From: Lactobacillus kimbladii | GTDB lineage: Bacteria; Bacillota; Bacilli; Lactobacillales; Lactobacillaceae | Direction: 5' to 3' | Assembly: GCF_000970755.1 (NCBI RefSeq) | Contig: NZ_KQ034007.1 | Location: 1,768,273 to 1,832,272, forward strand | Length of the DNA stretch: 64,000 bases | In this document: in pieces, positions 53,933 through 62,077 of the stretch | How the letters are laid out: every line of letters starts with the position of its first letter | How positions within the stretch are numbered: the stretch's first letter is position 1 | Program-made: the position numbers and the translations under genes | Notes under the pieces: generated by a model | Database searches by the model: none | What the model was told of the DNA's origin: nothing | Seen by the model: only the letters and a program-made list of their open reading frames with translations

Positions 53933-54862
53933 TTAAACGAATCTGTCCTTTTTAATTACCCGGTAAACTGAAATAACTAAAACTAAAATTGCGCAAAGCA
54001 TTGCCACATAGGCCATAGGTCCGACACTAATGGCAGCCTGAGCTTGACTGCTGGCCATACGATTTTCGACAGCGTATTCTACAATCCACTTACTCAATAA
54101 GCGAGGAGTTAATACGAAGCTGACAGTAGCTATGATTGAAGCTACCAAGGCCGTATTGCGCGAATATGGTTCCCGAAAAAATTGTGCTAAAACGCAAAAT
54201 GCTGGTGCAATCATTAAAAGCAGAACCCACATAATAATTAAACGGCCTGCACCACTGTTCATCATTTGCGCACTGTTAGCCGCATAACGATATTTACCCC
54301 ACAGCTGTCCGCCAGTTAGGGTATTTAATAAACTCAAGAAGTATGATCCCTGTTGACCATAGACGCCACCACGATTAGACAAGATGCCCTGGACGACTTG
54401 CAAGCCATCAGTCGAACCAGCTGTGGAAAAATTAACTGTTACCACTTTTTTCATATAAGTGGCCAGAAACATGATAATCGAGCCACCAAATTGCAAAGCT
54501 CGTAACATGCTTAATTTCCGGGATGACTTCATTTTAAATTCAAGGCTAAGTACACGGTTAGGATGATGACTGCGACCAATCACAAAGATGCCAATTGCGA
54601 CCACAATTGCCAGTGCAGCAAGAAGCCACCAGAGTTTGGCCATAACTAAGAAAATTGCCAAAACAACTATTGCCACCGCGATGTATGGCCGATCTGCAAA
54701 AATATCCCAGAAATTTAACTTTAAATGGCGGTAGTCGGCACGAGTTTGAGAGATGTCATGCCCCCTGAGTGCTGTTTTAGTCATTTCTTTATTTTGAAGC
54801 TGGGATTTTTGGCTGTATTTTTCACGATATTCCTGCCTGGTCAAGTGTGAATTTCTTTCCAT
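53933..54862 (-). CDS. Conserved hypothetical membrane protein
   Basis: 309 residues. A basic, soluble N-terminus of ~45 residues (MERNSHLTRQEYREKYSQKS) precedes about six membrane helices, including PYIAVAIVVLAIFLVMAKLW, LLAALAIVVAIGIFVIG and VAMLCAILVLVISVYRVI. A loop rich in Gly/Ser/Asn lies between helices (STAGSTDGLQVVQGILSNRG). No family recognised. Monocistronic with its own terminator, divergent from an MFS transporter. Confidence 0.7.
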   Translation of the reverse strand: MERNSHLTRQEYREKYSQKSQLQNKEMTKTALRGHDISQTRADYRHLKLNFWDIFADRPYIAVAIVVLAIFLVMAKLWWLLAALAIVVAIGIFVIGRSHHPNRVLSLEFKMKSSRKLSMLRALQFGGSIIMFLATYMKKVVTVNFSTAGSTDGLQVVQGILSNRGGVYGQQGSYFLSLLNTLTGGQLWGKYRYAANSAQMMNSGAGRLIIMWVLLLMIAPAFCVLAQFFREPYSRNTALVASIIATVSFVLTPRLLSKWIVEYAVENRMASSQAQAAISVGPMAYVAMLCAILVLVISVYRVIKKDRFV

Positions 54863-55012
54863 ACCAGCACCCCTTCCTTTCAGAAATAATATCCTAACAT
54901 GTTTAATATGAAAATATCATCTATTTAGCAAATTCTTAGCAAATTTATTGTGCTAAAATAAAAAAGATATCATATTTTTTAGAAAAACATTAAAAAAGAA
55001 AGCGAGGACGTT

Positions 55013-56251
55013 TTGACAGTTTCCGAAAAATTTCCGGCTGGCTGGCATAAAGCTTTTGTCACTTTATGGCTAGGCTGCTTTATCACAGGTATGGGCTATT
55101 CCATGACAATGCCCTTTATCTCACTATTTATCGCTGATCTGGGGCACTACAGCAAGTTGCAGATTAGTATGTATTCCGGTCTTGCATTTGCCATGACATT
55201 TATTGCTCAGGCAATTGTTTCACCTTATTGGGGCAACTTGGCTGATCGCAAGGGTCGTAAATTAATGTGCATGCGGGCATCTGGGGTCATGGCTTTAACT
55301 ATTACTGCTACAGGTTTTGCCCCTAATGCTATTTACATAATTGTCATGCGTTTTATTCAGGGTGCTTTTTCCGGCTACATTAACAATGCTACCGCCCTCA
55401 TCGCCGGAGAAACTCCCCACAGAAAAAGTGGCTGGGTAATGAGCCAAATGATGACTGCCGGTACGGCAGGAAACTTAGTTGGACCACTTTTAGGTGGTGT
55501 TTTGTCAAATTTCTTCGGCAATTGGCTTGGTGGCGTCTGGGGCTACCGGATTCCATTCTTCATCACCGGCTTTTTGATGGTGCTCGTCTTCTTAGGGTCG
55601 ACATTCTTAGTTCATGAAAACTTTACCCCAATTTCCCGCGAAGAAATGAAGCCTATGAAAGAGATCATGCACTCTCTACCCAATGTTAAATTAATTGTGG
55701 TCATGTTCTTTACCACACTCTTAGTTCAGGCTGCCAATATGTCAATTGATCCAATTGTTTCTTTATACGTTAAATCAATGATGCCTAATAGCAAAAACAT
55801 CGCATTTGTGGCGGGGATCGTAGCCGCAACTCCAGGTCTCGGAACGCTGCTGGCTGCTTCCAAAATCGGACACAAAATGGATGAAATTGGACCACTAAAA
55901 ATATTACGCCTAGGTTTAATAGTAGGTGCGATTCTCTTCGTACCTATGGCCTTAACTCATTCGCCTTGGGTACTGGCAGGATTGCGTTTTCTGCTGGGAA
56001 TTGCCAGTGCTGCAATGTTACCGGCAGCACAGACTGTTTTGACACTGAACACTCCGGCCGAAAGTTTTGGTCGTATCTTTAGCTACAATCAGTCTTTCCA
56101 AGCAGTTGGCTCTGTGTTTGGTTCACTTATGGGTTCCACCATTTCCGGTCTGTTCAACTATGCTACAGTTTTCTGGACTACAGGCTTCACTCTACTGATT
56201 AACTTTATTCTGATTATCTTTTTCAGTTTGAGAAAAAGTCCTAATAAATAA
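55013..56251 (+). CDS. MFS multidrug-type efflux transporter
   Basis: 412 residues from TTG with GAGGACG upstream. Twelve membrane helices. MFS motif A between helices 2 and 3 (GNLADRKGRKLMCMRA) is intact. The N-terminal FITGMGYSMTMPFISLFIAD is typical of drug:H+ antiporters of the TetA/MdtG-like group. Probably exports toxic compounds using the proton gradient; substrate not predictable. Followed by an IS3 end relic. Confidence 0.85.
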   Translation: MTVSEKFPAGWHKAFVTLWLGCFITGMGYSMTMPFISLFIADLGHYSKLQISMYSGLAFAMTFIAQAIVSPYWGNLADRKGRKLMCMRASGVMALTITATGFAPNAIYIIVMRFIQGAFSGYINNATALIAGETPHRKSGWVMSQMMTAGTAGNLVGPLLGGVLSNFFGNWLGGVWGYRIPFFITGFLMVLVFLGSTFLVHENFTPISREEMKPMKEIMHSLPNVKLIVVMFFTTLLVQAANMSIDPIVSLYVKSMMPNSKNIAFVAGIVAATPGLGTLLAASKIGHKMDEIGPLKILRLGLIVGAILFVPMALTHSPWVLAGLRFLLGIASAAMLPAAQTVLTLNTPAESFGRIFSYNQSFQAVGSVFGSLMGSTISGLFNYATVFWTTGFTLLINFILIIFFSLRKSPNK

Positions 56252-56261
56252 AAACTAACTT

Positions 56262-56300
56262 ACAACTAATAAAGTATCCTAATTTTGGTGGTCACATCAT
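56262..56300 (+). mobile_element. IS3 right-end relic
   Basis: ACAACTAATAAAGTATCCTA and TTTTGGTGGTCACATCA correspond to the right terminal repeat of the IS3 copies at 27.4 and 32.2 kb. No coding sequence remains. Confidence 0.6.
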
Positions 56301-56329
56301 ATTTCGTTCAGGATGCTTTTTTGTTTTGC

Positions 56330-56389
56330 TTGATCTCCGTAGATAAACATTGTATAATTTTATTACATTTCAGGATATACATTGTTTAT
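56330..56389 (+). promoter_or_regulatory. Promoter and operator of the mazEF operon
   Basis: TTGATC (56330-56335), a 17-nt spacer and TATAAT (56353-56358). Two related 13-nt boxes, ATAAACATTGTAT (56343-56355) and ATACATTGTTTAT (56377-56389), are near inverse complements of each other and overlap the -10 and start region, as expected for MazE autoregulation. Confidence 0.65.
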
Positions 56390-56407
56390 TTTTATAGGGG
56401 GAAAATT

Positions 56408-56659
56408 ATGATTCGGGCTACTATATCTAAATGGGGTAATTCTAAAGGCATCCGATTAAACCAAGCAGTCTTGCAAGCATTAAACGCTACTATAGGAGAT
56501 CAGTTAAACTTTAAAATTGAGGACAACAAAGTAATAATGTCAAAGCAAGATGATACACCTGATTTAACTTTTGAAGAACTTTTTAAAGATTATTCAGGTG
56601 AAGAATTTGATACCGAAATTAAGTTACCAGATGAGAGAAAAGGAAATGAAAAATGGTAA
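56408..56659 (+). CDS. mazE: MazE-type antitoxin (AbrB fold)
   Basis: 83 residues from the ATG after AGGGGG; a longer in-frame start 41 codons upstream would run through the promoter and is rejected. The N-terminal swapped-hairpin DNA-binding domain reads MIRATISKWGNSKGIRLNQA. The acidic C-terminus (DLTFEELFKDYSGEEFDTEI) wraps the toxin in this family. It overlaps the toxin gene by 7 nt. It neutralises MazF and represses the operon. Confidence 0.9.
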   Translation: MIRATISKWGNSKGIRLNQAVLQALNATIGDQLNFKIEDNKVIMSKQDDTPDLTFEELFKDYSGEEFDTEIKLPDERKGNEKW

Positions 56660-56985
56660 TTAAGCAAGGATCTATTCTATTAATGGATTTAAGTCCTAAA
56701 CAGGGGCATGAACAATCTGGCAAACGACCTTATTTATATTTAAGCTATAAAGGGGTTGAAAAATACGCTCATATTGCTGTGTTTGCTCCTATATCTACTA
56801 CTAAAAGACGCTACCCATTATATCAAGAATTACCTGCTGCATCTCAAACAAAAGGTGTAGTCATGCTAGATCAGCTAATTACAATCGATTATCATAATCA
56901 ATCATTTCAATATTTAGAGCAACTACCTGATGACTATATGGAAAAGATACTCAAAATTGTAAAAGTAGTTTTTCAGAAAGATTAG
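56653..56985 (+). CDS. mazF: MazF-type endoribonuclease toxin
   Basis: 110 residues, the typical size. Conserved elements: KQGSILLMDLSPKQGHEQSG then KRPYLYLS (PxxGxEQxGxRP..V.S), PISTTKRRYPLY, and GVVMLDQLITID with the catalytic-type loop. It cleaves mRNA at specific short sequences when the antitoxin is degraded. Translationally coupled to mazE. Intact, in contrast to the broken copy at 47.6-48.2 kb. Confidence 0.9.
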   Translation: MVIKQGSILLMDLSPKQGHEQSGKRPYLYLSYKGVEKYAHIAVFAPISTTKRRYPLYQELPAASQTKGVVMLDQLITIDYHNQSFQYLEQLPDDYMEKILKIVKVVFQKD

Positions 56986-57012
56986 CCAAGCAGTCTTTCT
57001 GTAGATAATTCC

Positions 57013-57264
57013 ATGATATGTTGTGAAGCTAAGATTGGTCCTTTTTTTAACACGGTTTTAATAGTTCCTATATCTTCACCAAAGAAATATAGAGTAGCAG
57101 AAAAGTTTGTTAAATCACCTTTATTTATGGAGATAGATCAAGAGGAAATCTATGCTGCAGCATTACTGCAGCATGTTAAGGCAATAGATCCAACTGTCAA
57201 AATGAAAGGTAATATCAAAGTAAGATTAGACGAAGCTAATATGAAAAAATTAGCACAATTTTAG
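57013..57264 (+). pseudogene. C-terminal fragment of a second MazF/PemK-like toxin
   Basis: 83 codons: TVLIVPISSPKKYRVAEKFV and the stretch AALLQHVKAIDPTVKMKG have the order of MazF-family central and C-terminal strands (V.PISS.., ..LLQHVK..D), but the N-terminal RPxxVIS part is missing. It has no ribosome-binding site and lies 27 nt after mazF. Probably a relic; a short expressed protein is not excluded. Confidence 0.5.
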
Positions 57265-57294
57265 TTCAATTTTTTAAAAAAGCAAAAACTGTAC

Positions 57295-57482
57295 TGAACC
57301 CCAAAAATTATCCAACTTTTGGGTCTTTTTTATGTCTAAATTAGCTAAACAAGATAAAATTATAATCTATCAGCTTTGGCATAATTATAAAATTAAGACC
57401 AAACTAAAAGAACTAACTCCGATCAAATAAGGGCAATTAGTTCTCAGTTAACAACCATAAAGTGTGCTAATTTTGGGATTCA
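57295..57482 (+). mobile_element. 188-bp miniature IS3 derivative
   Basis: Both ends are present: left TGAACCCCAAAAATTATCCA and right, read inward, TGAATCCCAAAATTAGCACA. Between them are only the first ~16 codons of orfA (MSKLAKQDKIIIYQLW) joined almost directly to the last ~20 codons of orfB (KTKLKELTPIK). This is a MITE-like internal-deletion product that a related transposase could mobilise in trans. Confidence 0.75.
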
Positions 57483-57566
57483 CACCATTATCTTGGTGGC
57501 TTTTTATATCTGGCTTAGAAAAATGCTGGTAAAAAGCAACTGCAAGTTTACCGGCTAAATGGCTAT

Positions 57567-58811
57567 TTATTGCGCTTTTTGTGCGGATTTTCTCATCACT
57601 AATACGGTAATTGCAAAGAGCAAAATACTGACGATTAATAATCCTAGAAGAGAATATTGCACGTTTGTCACCGCTGATAAGGTAGTAAAAGCAGTTGTCA
57701 TTAAGGGACTGGCAATTAATAAAATCGTATTGATCAGACCAATGGAAGACGCCAAAATTTTATGATCAACTGCACCTACCATCCATTGGGTTAATTTTGG
57801 AGTAGCAGTTCCTGCAAAAAAGCCTAAGATACAGTAGGTTATTAAACAGAACCAGATTTGTTTGCTTAAAATAGCAATTATGACACTGGCACCAGCAATA
57901 TTGGCAAATATAATAATGAAATAAAGGCTAACTTTTTTAAATAAATTAGTACCAAAAATACTGCCTAAGGCAGCGCCTATTCCTGCCATAGCGCCAATTA
58001 ACGCGATTGTAAAACTATAGGTTCCGATGACCATCACCTGACGATTGCCCGCAATTACAATAGAAATCAGGGGCTCGATCGTGCTGAGAACTCCGTTTAA
58101 AACGGCGATTACCAGTACTGTAGTAATTAGGCCACTAGCCTTTTTCACTTGCTTTAATGCTAAAACCAAGGTAGCCCAAAAACCGCGATCATCGACTTCT
58201 TGTGTAACAGTTGCAATACCTTTTTTACGCTGACTTCCAGCAATTTTGTAATAAATTAACCCAGCCACAATGAAAGTCAGACCGTTAATTACAGCCAGTG
58301 CAGAATATGACATAAATAGCAAAAGTCCTGACCCAACAAACTGACTAACCAAAGTAATTACCTGTGAGACACCGCTGGTAAAGCCTTCGGCTTCAGCAAT
58401 CTCATCTTTTTTAACCAGACTGATAACTAAAGGCGTTGTTAAACCACCAGAATAAGTTCCGGCTGTATCAGAAATAAAGTTGATGATAATCACCATTATT
58501 ACTAAATTCCAACCGGCAATATTTTGGCTAAAAAGAAAGCCGACTAGCAAATAGAGCGCTCCTCTAATCATGGCCATCCAGACTATTTTTTGAAATTTAT
58601 TCTGTGTCCGGTCAGCTAGATAGCCACCAACACTGGAAAACAGCCGGGGAACTGACTCTGAAATGGCGATTAATGATAAGGCCAGCGAATAATTTTTAAG
58701 CCGACTGGCATAAGTCATCAGCGCTAAATAGAATAAAATGTCTCCAGCACTAGATAAAATGCTGGCAATTGAAAACTTGCGATATTCTTTATTTTTAAAA
58801 AAGATGGTCAT
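57567..58811 (-). CDS. MFS transporter
   Basis: 414 residues, twelve membrane helices. Motif A-like GGYLADRTQNKFQKIVW between helices 2 and 3 and ATPKLTQWMVGAVDHKILAS in the second half place it in the drug-efflux-like MFS group (MefA/NreB-type). Divergent from an Rgg-family regulator gene 106 nt away, which may control it. Substrate unknown. Confidence 0.83.
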   Translation of the reverse strand: MTIFFKNKEYRKFSIASILSSAGDILFYLALMTYASRLKNYSLALSLIAISESVPRLFSSVGGYLADRTQNKFQKIVWMAMIRGALYLLVGFLFSQNIAGWNLVIMVIIINFISDTAGTYSGGLTTPLVISLVKKDEIAEAEGFTSGVSQVITLVSQFVGSGLLLFMSYSALAVINGLTFIVAGLIYYKIAGSQRKKGIATVTQEVDDRGFWATLVLALKQVKKASGLITTVLVIAVLNGVLSTIEPLISIVIAGNRQVMVIGTYSFTIALIGAMAGIGAALGSIFGTNLFKKVSLYFIIIFANIAGASVIIAILSKQIWFCLITYCILGFFAGTATPKLTQWMVGAVDHKILASSIGLINTILLIASPLMTTAFTTLSAVTNVQYSLLGLLIVSILLFAITVLVMRKSAQKAQ

Positions 58812-58917
58812 AATTTTTTCTCCCGTTTAACTTTCTTCTTTTTCAATTGTACTTGAGCTAAAATTGAAAATAAAAAAGTGTCATATATGAAACAAAAAAT
58901 TTTAATGAGGTTAAATT

Positions 58918-59781
58918 ATGACTATCGGTGCATTACTTAGACAATACCGTTTACAAGCTGGCAAAACTCAACGCGCATGGATTGGCGACGTTATCAGCCC
59001 CTCTTTTTATTCTAAAGTAGAAAAAGATCTGACCCGTATTTCAGCGGCAGACCTAATTGAACTATTACGGCAAAATCACGTGAAAATTGCTACTTTTTTT
59101 AAGCAACTTGATTACCAGACTGAAAGTGAAGATAATCTCAAAAAGAAGATTGTTGCCCAAATGACAGACGCTTATTATAATTTTGATATTAAGCGTCTAA
59201 AAGAAATCAAACAGACTATCGCAGGTAGCCAGCTTGCTAGTAAAAATGAATTAATGCTACGTGTGAACTCGATCCTGGCTATTATAGATGGTACTAAAGA
59301 AAAATTGAGCGCTGCGGAAATCCAGCAACTAAAAAATAAATTCTTTAATGAAGAGAATTTTGACTGGAAAACTATCAAAATTTTCCTGAACTGCATGGTT
59401 TTTTATGATTTTGCCAGTGATATGATCATTACTAACAAAATTTTTCAACAATTTAAAGATAGCGATAATGACAATATACAATTTATAGTGTTGGGAATAT
59501 TAATCAATATGATTAGTATGTGTCTGGAAAAAGACAAGTACCAGGAAGCAAAGCAGTTGGTGGAAAAATCCCATGAGATTCACACCCAGCCACTAACCTG
59601 CTTTAATAAGATGACTCTATTATTTTTGGAAAACATTATTAACTATCATTTTGATCCCCAACAGGTTTATCTGGATAATTGCGCAAGGCAAATAGAAGAG
59701 TTTGCCTTAATCGACATGACTGAATTTAGTAAGCAGTTGCAAAAAATTGTGCAGGAAAAGACCGGTGGCAATTTAGGATAA
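58918..59781 (+). CDS. Rgg/GadR/MutR-family transcriptional regulator
   Basis: 287 residues. The N-terminal helix-turn-helix (IGALLRQYRLQAGKTQRAWI, FYSKVEKDLTRISAADLIEL) is followed by a C-terminal TPR-like helical domain (about 75-280), the layout of the Rgg family, whose members bind short peptide pheromones in streptococci. The HTH lacks the usual S..QLA... spacing at GKTQRAWIGD but aligns well with the family. Divergent from the MFS gene. No obvious pheromone gene was found next to it. Confidence 0.85.
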   Translation: MTIGALLRQYRLQAGKTQRAWIGDVISPSFYSKVEKDLTRISAADLIELLRQNHVKIATFFKQLDYQTESEDNLKKKIVAQMTDAYYNFDIKRLKEIKQTIAGSQLASKNELMLRVNSILAIIDGTKEKLSAAEIQQLKNKFFNEENFDWKTIKIFLNCMVFYDFASDMIITNKIFQQFKDSDNDNIQFIVLGILINMISMCLEKDKYQEAKQLVEKSHEIHTQPLTCFNKMTLLFLENIINYHFDPQQVYLDNCARQIEEFALIDMTEFSKQLQKIVQEKTGGNLG

Positions 59782-59785
59782 ATAG

Positions 59786-59825
59786 AAGTTAGTTGCAACA
59801 TTTAATTTGGAACTGGCTTTTTTTA
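59786..59825. terminator. Terminator between convergent genes
   Basis: AAGTTAGTT pairs with AACTGGCTT using G-U wobbles, followed by a T-run. It serves the Rgg gene on the plus strand; the LysR gene ends within it on the minus strand. Confidence 0.7.
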
Positions 59826-60725
59826 ATTAATAATATTTTTTATTATTACCTGTTCCAGTGCATCACTAATCCAGCCAGCGCTACCTGGTTTATCATCTTT
59901 AAGATAAGTCAGCCCATAATAATAAATACTTTTATATTTTAAGGGGCGGTAGGAGACAAAATTGATATTTTTGTTAATGCAAAAATTAGGAATTATTCCA
60001 ATGCCTTGTCTCGCCTTAATAAAGTCATACATTAAAAAGTACTCATCCACCCACTTAATCTGATCAGGTCCTAATTTAGACAAAACTGTTTGATTAAGCT
60101 GATAAATATCTGGCAAGGAACGGTCAGTATATGGTAAAAGAATTTTTTGACGACAAAGTTGGTTAAGGGAAATAGTTTCATACTTTTCTAGAGGATGGCC
60201 AAATGGTAATGCAACCCAATACTTGACAGGTACATATGGCTTAAAAACGACATCATCTGAGTCCTTAATTATATCACTAGTTAAAAGTGCCAAGTCTATC
60301 TTGCGCTCTTGCAACTGGGATAAGTAATCAACCAAAAAATTAATGATGAAAGTAAAGTCGTAATCTTTACACTGCAAATTAAATTTTTGCAAAAACAAAG
60401 GGATAATGTAATGTTCTAAGGGATTAGCCGCTATCCCTATTTTTATCTGAGTGAGATCAGCAGATACCGACCTATGCTGCAAATAATCTACAGCACTATC
60501 TCTTTTCTTTAAGATATCTAAAGCTATTTGATAAAAATATTTACCGGCAGCAGTCACCATTAATTTATGCGGTGAACGATCTAATAATTTCACATTAACT
60601 TCTTTTTCCAACTCCTTGATGTTTTTGGAAATAGCTGACTGAGAAAAATCCAATTTACGAGCTGCTACAGTAAAGCTTAAATTGTCAACAACATAGATAA
60701 AACAGCGCAATTGTGAAAAATTCAT
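59823..60725 (-). CDS. LysR-family transcriptional regulator
   Basis: 300 residues. The N-terminal winged HTH (MNFSQLRCFIYVVDNLSFTV, QSAISKNIKELEKEVNVKLL) and the C-terminal periplasmic-binding-like effector domain (about 90-295) are complete. Divergent from the MFS-flavoprotein operon with 105 nt between, the classic arrangement for control of a neighbouring operon with an effector derived from its substrate. Confidence 0.88.
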   Translation of the reverse strand: MNFSQLRCFIYVVDNLSFTVAARKLDFSQSAISKNIKELEKEVNVKLLDRSPHKLMVTAAGKYFYQIALDILKKRDSAVDYLQHRSVSADLTQIKIGIAANPLEHYIIPLFLQKFNLQCKDYDFTFIINFLVDYLSQLQERKIDLALLTSDIIKDSDDVVFKPYVPVKYWVALPFGHPLEKYETISLNQLCRQKILLPYTDRSLPDIYQLNQTVLSKLGPDQIKWVDEYFLMYDFIKARQGIGIIPNFCINKNINFVSYRPLKYKSIYYYGLTYLKDDKPGSAGWISDALEQVIIKNIIN

Positions 60726-60830
60726 ATTTTATTATTCCTTTTTGTACTTTCTTATTCCATTATGCGTTAAGAAAGCGCCTTTAGCAATGATACTATGTGA
60801 TTAAATTCATTAAGGAGGTAATTTTAATAA

Positions 60831-62072
60831 ATGAAACAGAAAGTTTATCCGTGGCTAATTGTCCTATTTTCTGGATTGATGTGTGCCGTGATTGCCAATA
60901 CTTATACTGTCATGATGAGTCTCTTTTTAGACCCATTAGTACATGCATTGCATGCACCATTATCAGCAGTATCATACTTCATGACTATCACCATAATTTC
61001 AATGTCATTTGGATTCGTTCTGGTGGGGCGCTTTATCACAAAAGTCCATTTTAATTGGGCATTAGCGTTAGCCGTCATCATGACAGCCGCAGCGGTAGCA
61101 GTTTTATCACAAGCCCACAATCTAATCGTATTATATTTAACTGCTGTAATCATAGGATTAGGTTGTGCGTTTACTGGCTATATTGTTCAAGGCATTCTGG
61201 TTAATAATTGGTTTATTGCTAAGAAAAACTTTGCATTTTCATTGTGCGCTGTTGTTGTTTCTATTTATCTGATGTTTTCTAGTTCTTTTACTACTATCTT
61301 AATCACCAAACTAGGTTGGCGTTCTGCGCTTCTGACACTGGGATGTATTAGCCTAGTTATCGGCTTACTTGGTGCTTTCATTATGAAACTTCGGCCTGAA
61401 GATATCGGGTTAAAGGCATATGGAGCTGAGCAAGTTCAAGGTAATACAGAAACTGCGTCTATTCCTGCAGCACCGCAAATAAAAACAAAGTCTGTTATTT
61501 TTTCAGCAGCTTTCGTATTGGTGTTACTATTCTATGCCTTGGTCGAATTTGGAGGCAATATTCAAAGTTTAATCCCGGTTTTTACAACTCGTAGTGGTTT
61601 TGGCCCTACTGCAGGGGGATTAATTATTACACTAATCAGTGCAGCTGAAATTTTTGTTACTCCCCTTTTTGGGATTACTACAGATAAATGGGGGAGCAAA
61701 GCCGTAGCTGCTTGGCTGATATGCCCGATTGCGGCGATGTTGCTATTCATTTTAGCTGCTAAAACAAAATCTTTTGTTTTACTATACTCCGCTGCTTTAC
61801 TAACAACTGCTTGTGCGACTGTCATGGGAACAGGTGAGCAAGTATTTGGTGCTGAAATGTTTGGGCCAGCGTTTGATATTGGTTACTCCAATGTTAGTGC
61901 CATCACAGGTGTGATAGGCGCATTTGCTACTCCAATATTTAGTTACATTTATGAAGGCAGTAACTCATTTATAGTAGTTTTCATTGTAGTAGCGATAATT
62001 TATTTTATTGCTTTAATCATCCCTATAATTGGACCAAAATTCCGCTTAAGATTTGAAAATAAAGGAGAATAA
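60831..62072 (+). CDS. MFS transporter, organic-anion (OFA-like) type
   Basis: 413 residues with AAGGAGG upstream. Twelve membrane helices. The pattern YPWLIVLFSGLMCAVIANTY, GRFITKVHFNW and the long central loop (KLRPEDIGLKAYGAEQV) resemble the oxalate/formate antiporter (OFA) and monocarboxylate-like MFS groups. It is followed 5 nt later by the flavoprotein gene, so it may import that enzyme's substrate (an unsaturated acid) or export the product. Confidence 0.82.
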   Translation: MKQKVYPWLIVLFSGLMCAVIANTYTVMMSLFLDPLVHALHAPLSAVSYFMTITIISMSFGFVLVGRFITKVHFNWALALAVIMTAAAVAVLSQAHNLIVLYLTAVIIGLGCAFTGYIVQGILVNNWFIAKKNFAFSLCAVVVSIYLMFSSSFTTILITKLGWRSALLTLGCISLVIGLLGAFIMKLRPEDIGLKAYGAEQVQGNTETASIPAAPQIKTKSVIFSAAFVLVLLFYALVEFGGNIQSLIPVFTTRSGFGPTAGGLIITLISAAEIFVTPLFGITTDKWGSKAVAAWLICPIAAMLLFILAAKTKSFVLLYSAALLTTACATVMGTGEQVFGAEMFGPAFDIGYSNVSAITGVIGAFATPIFSYIYEGSNSFIVVFIVVAIIYFIALIIPIIGPKFRLRFENKGE

Positions 62073-62077
62073 ATATT

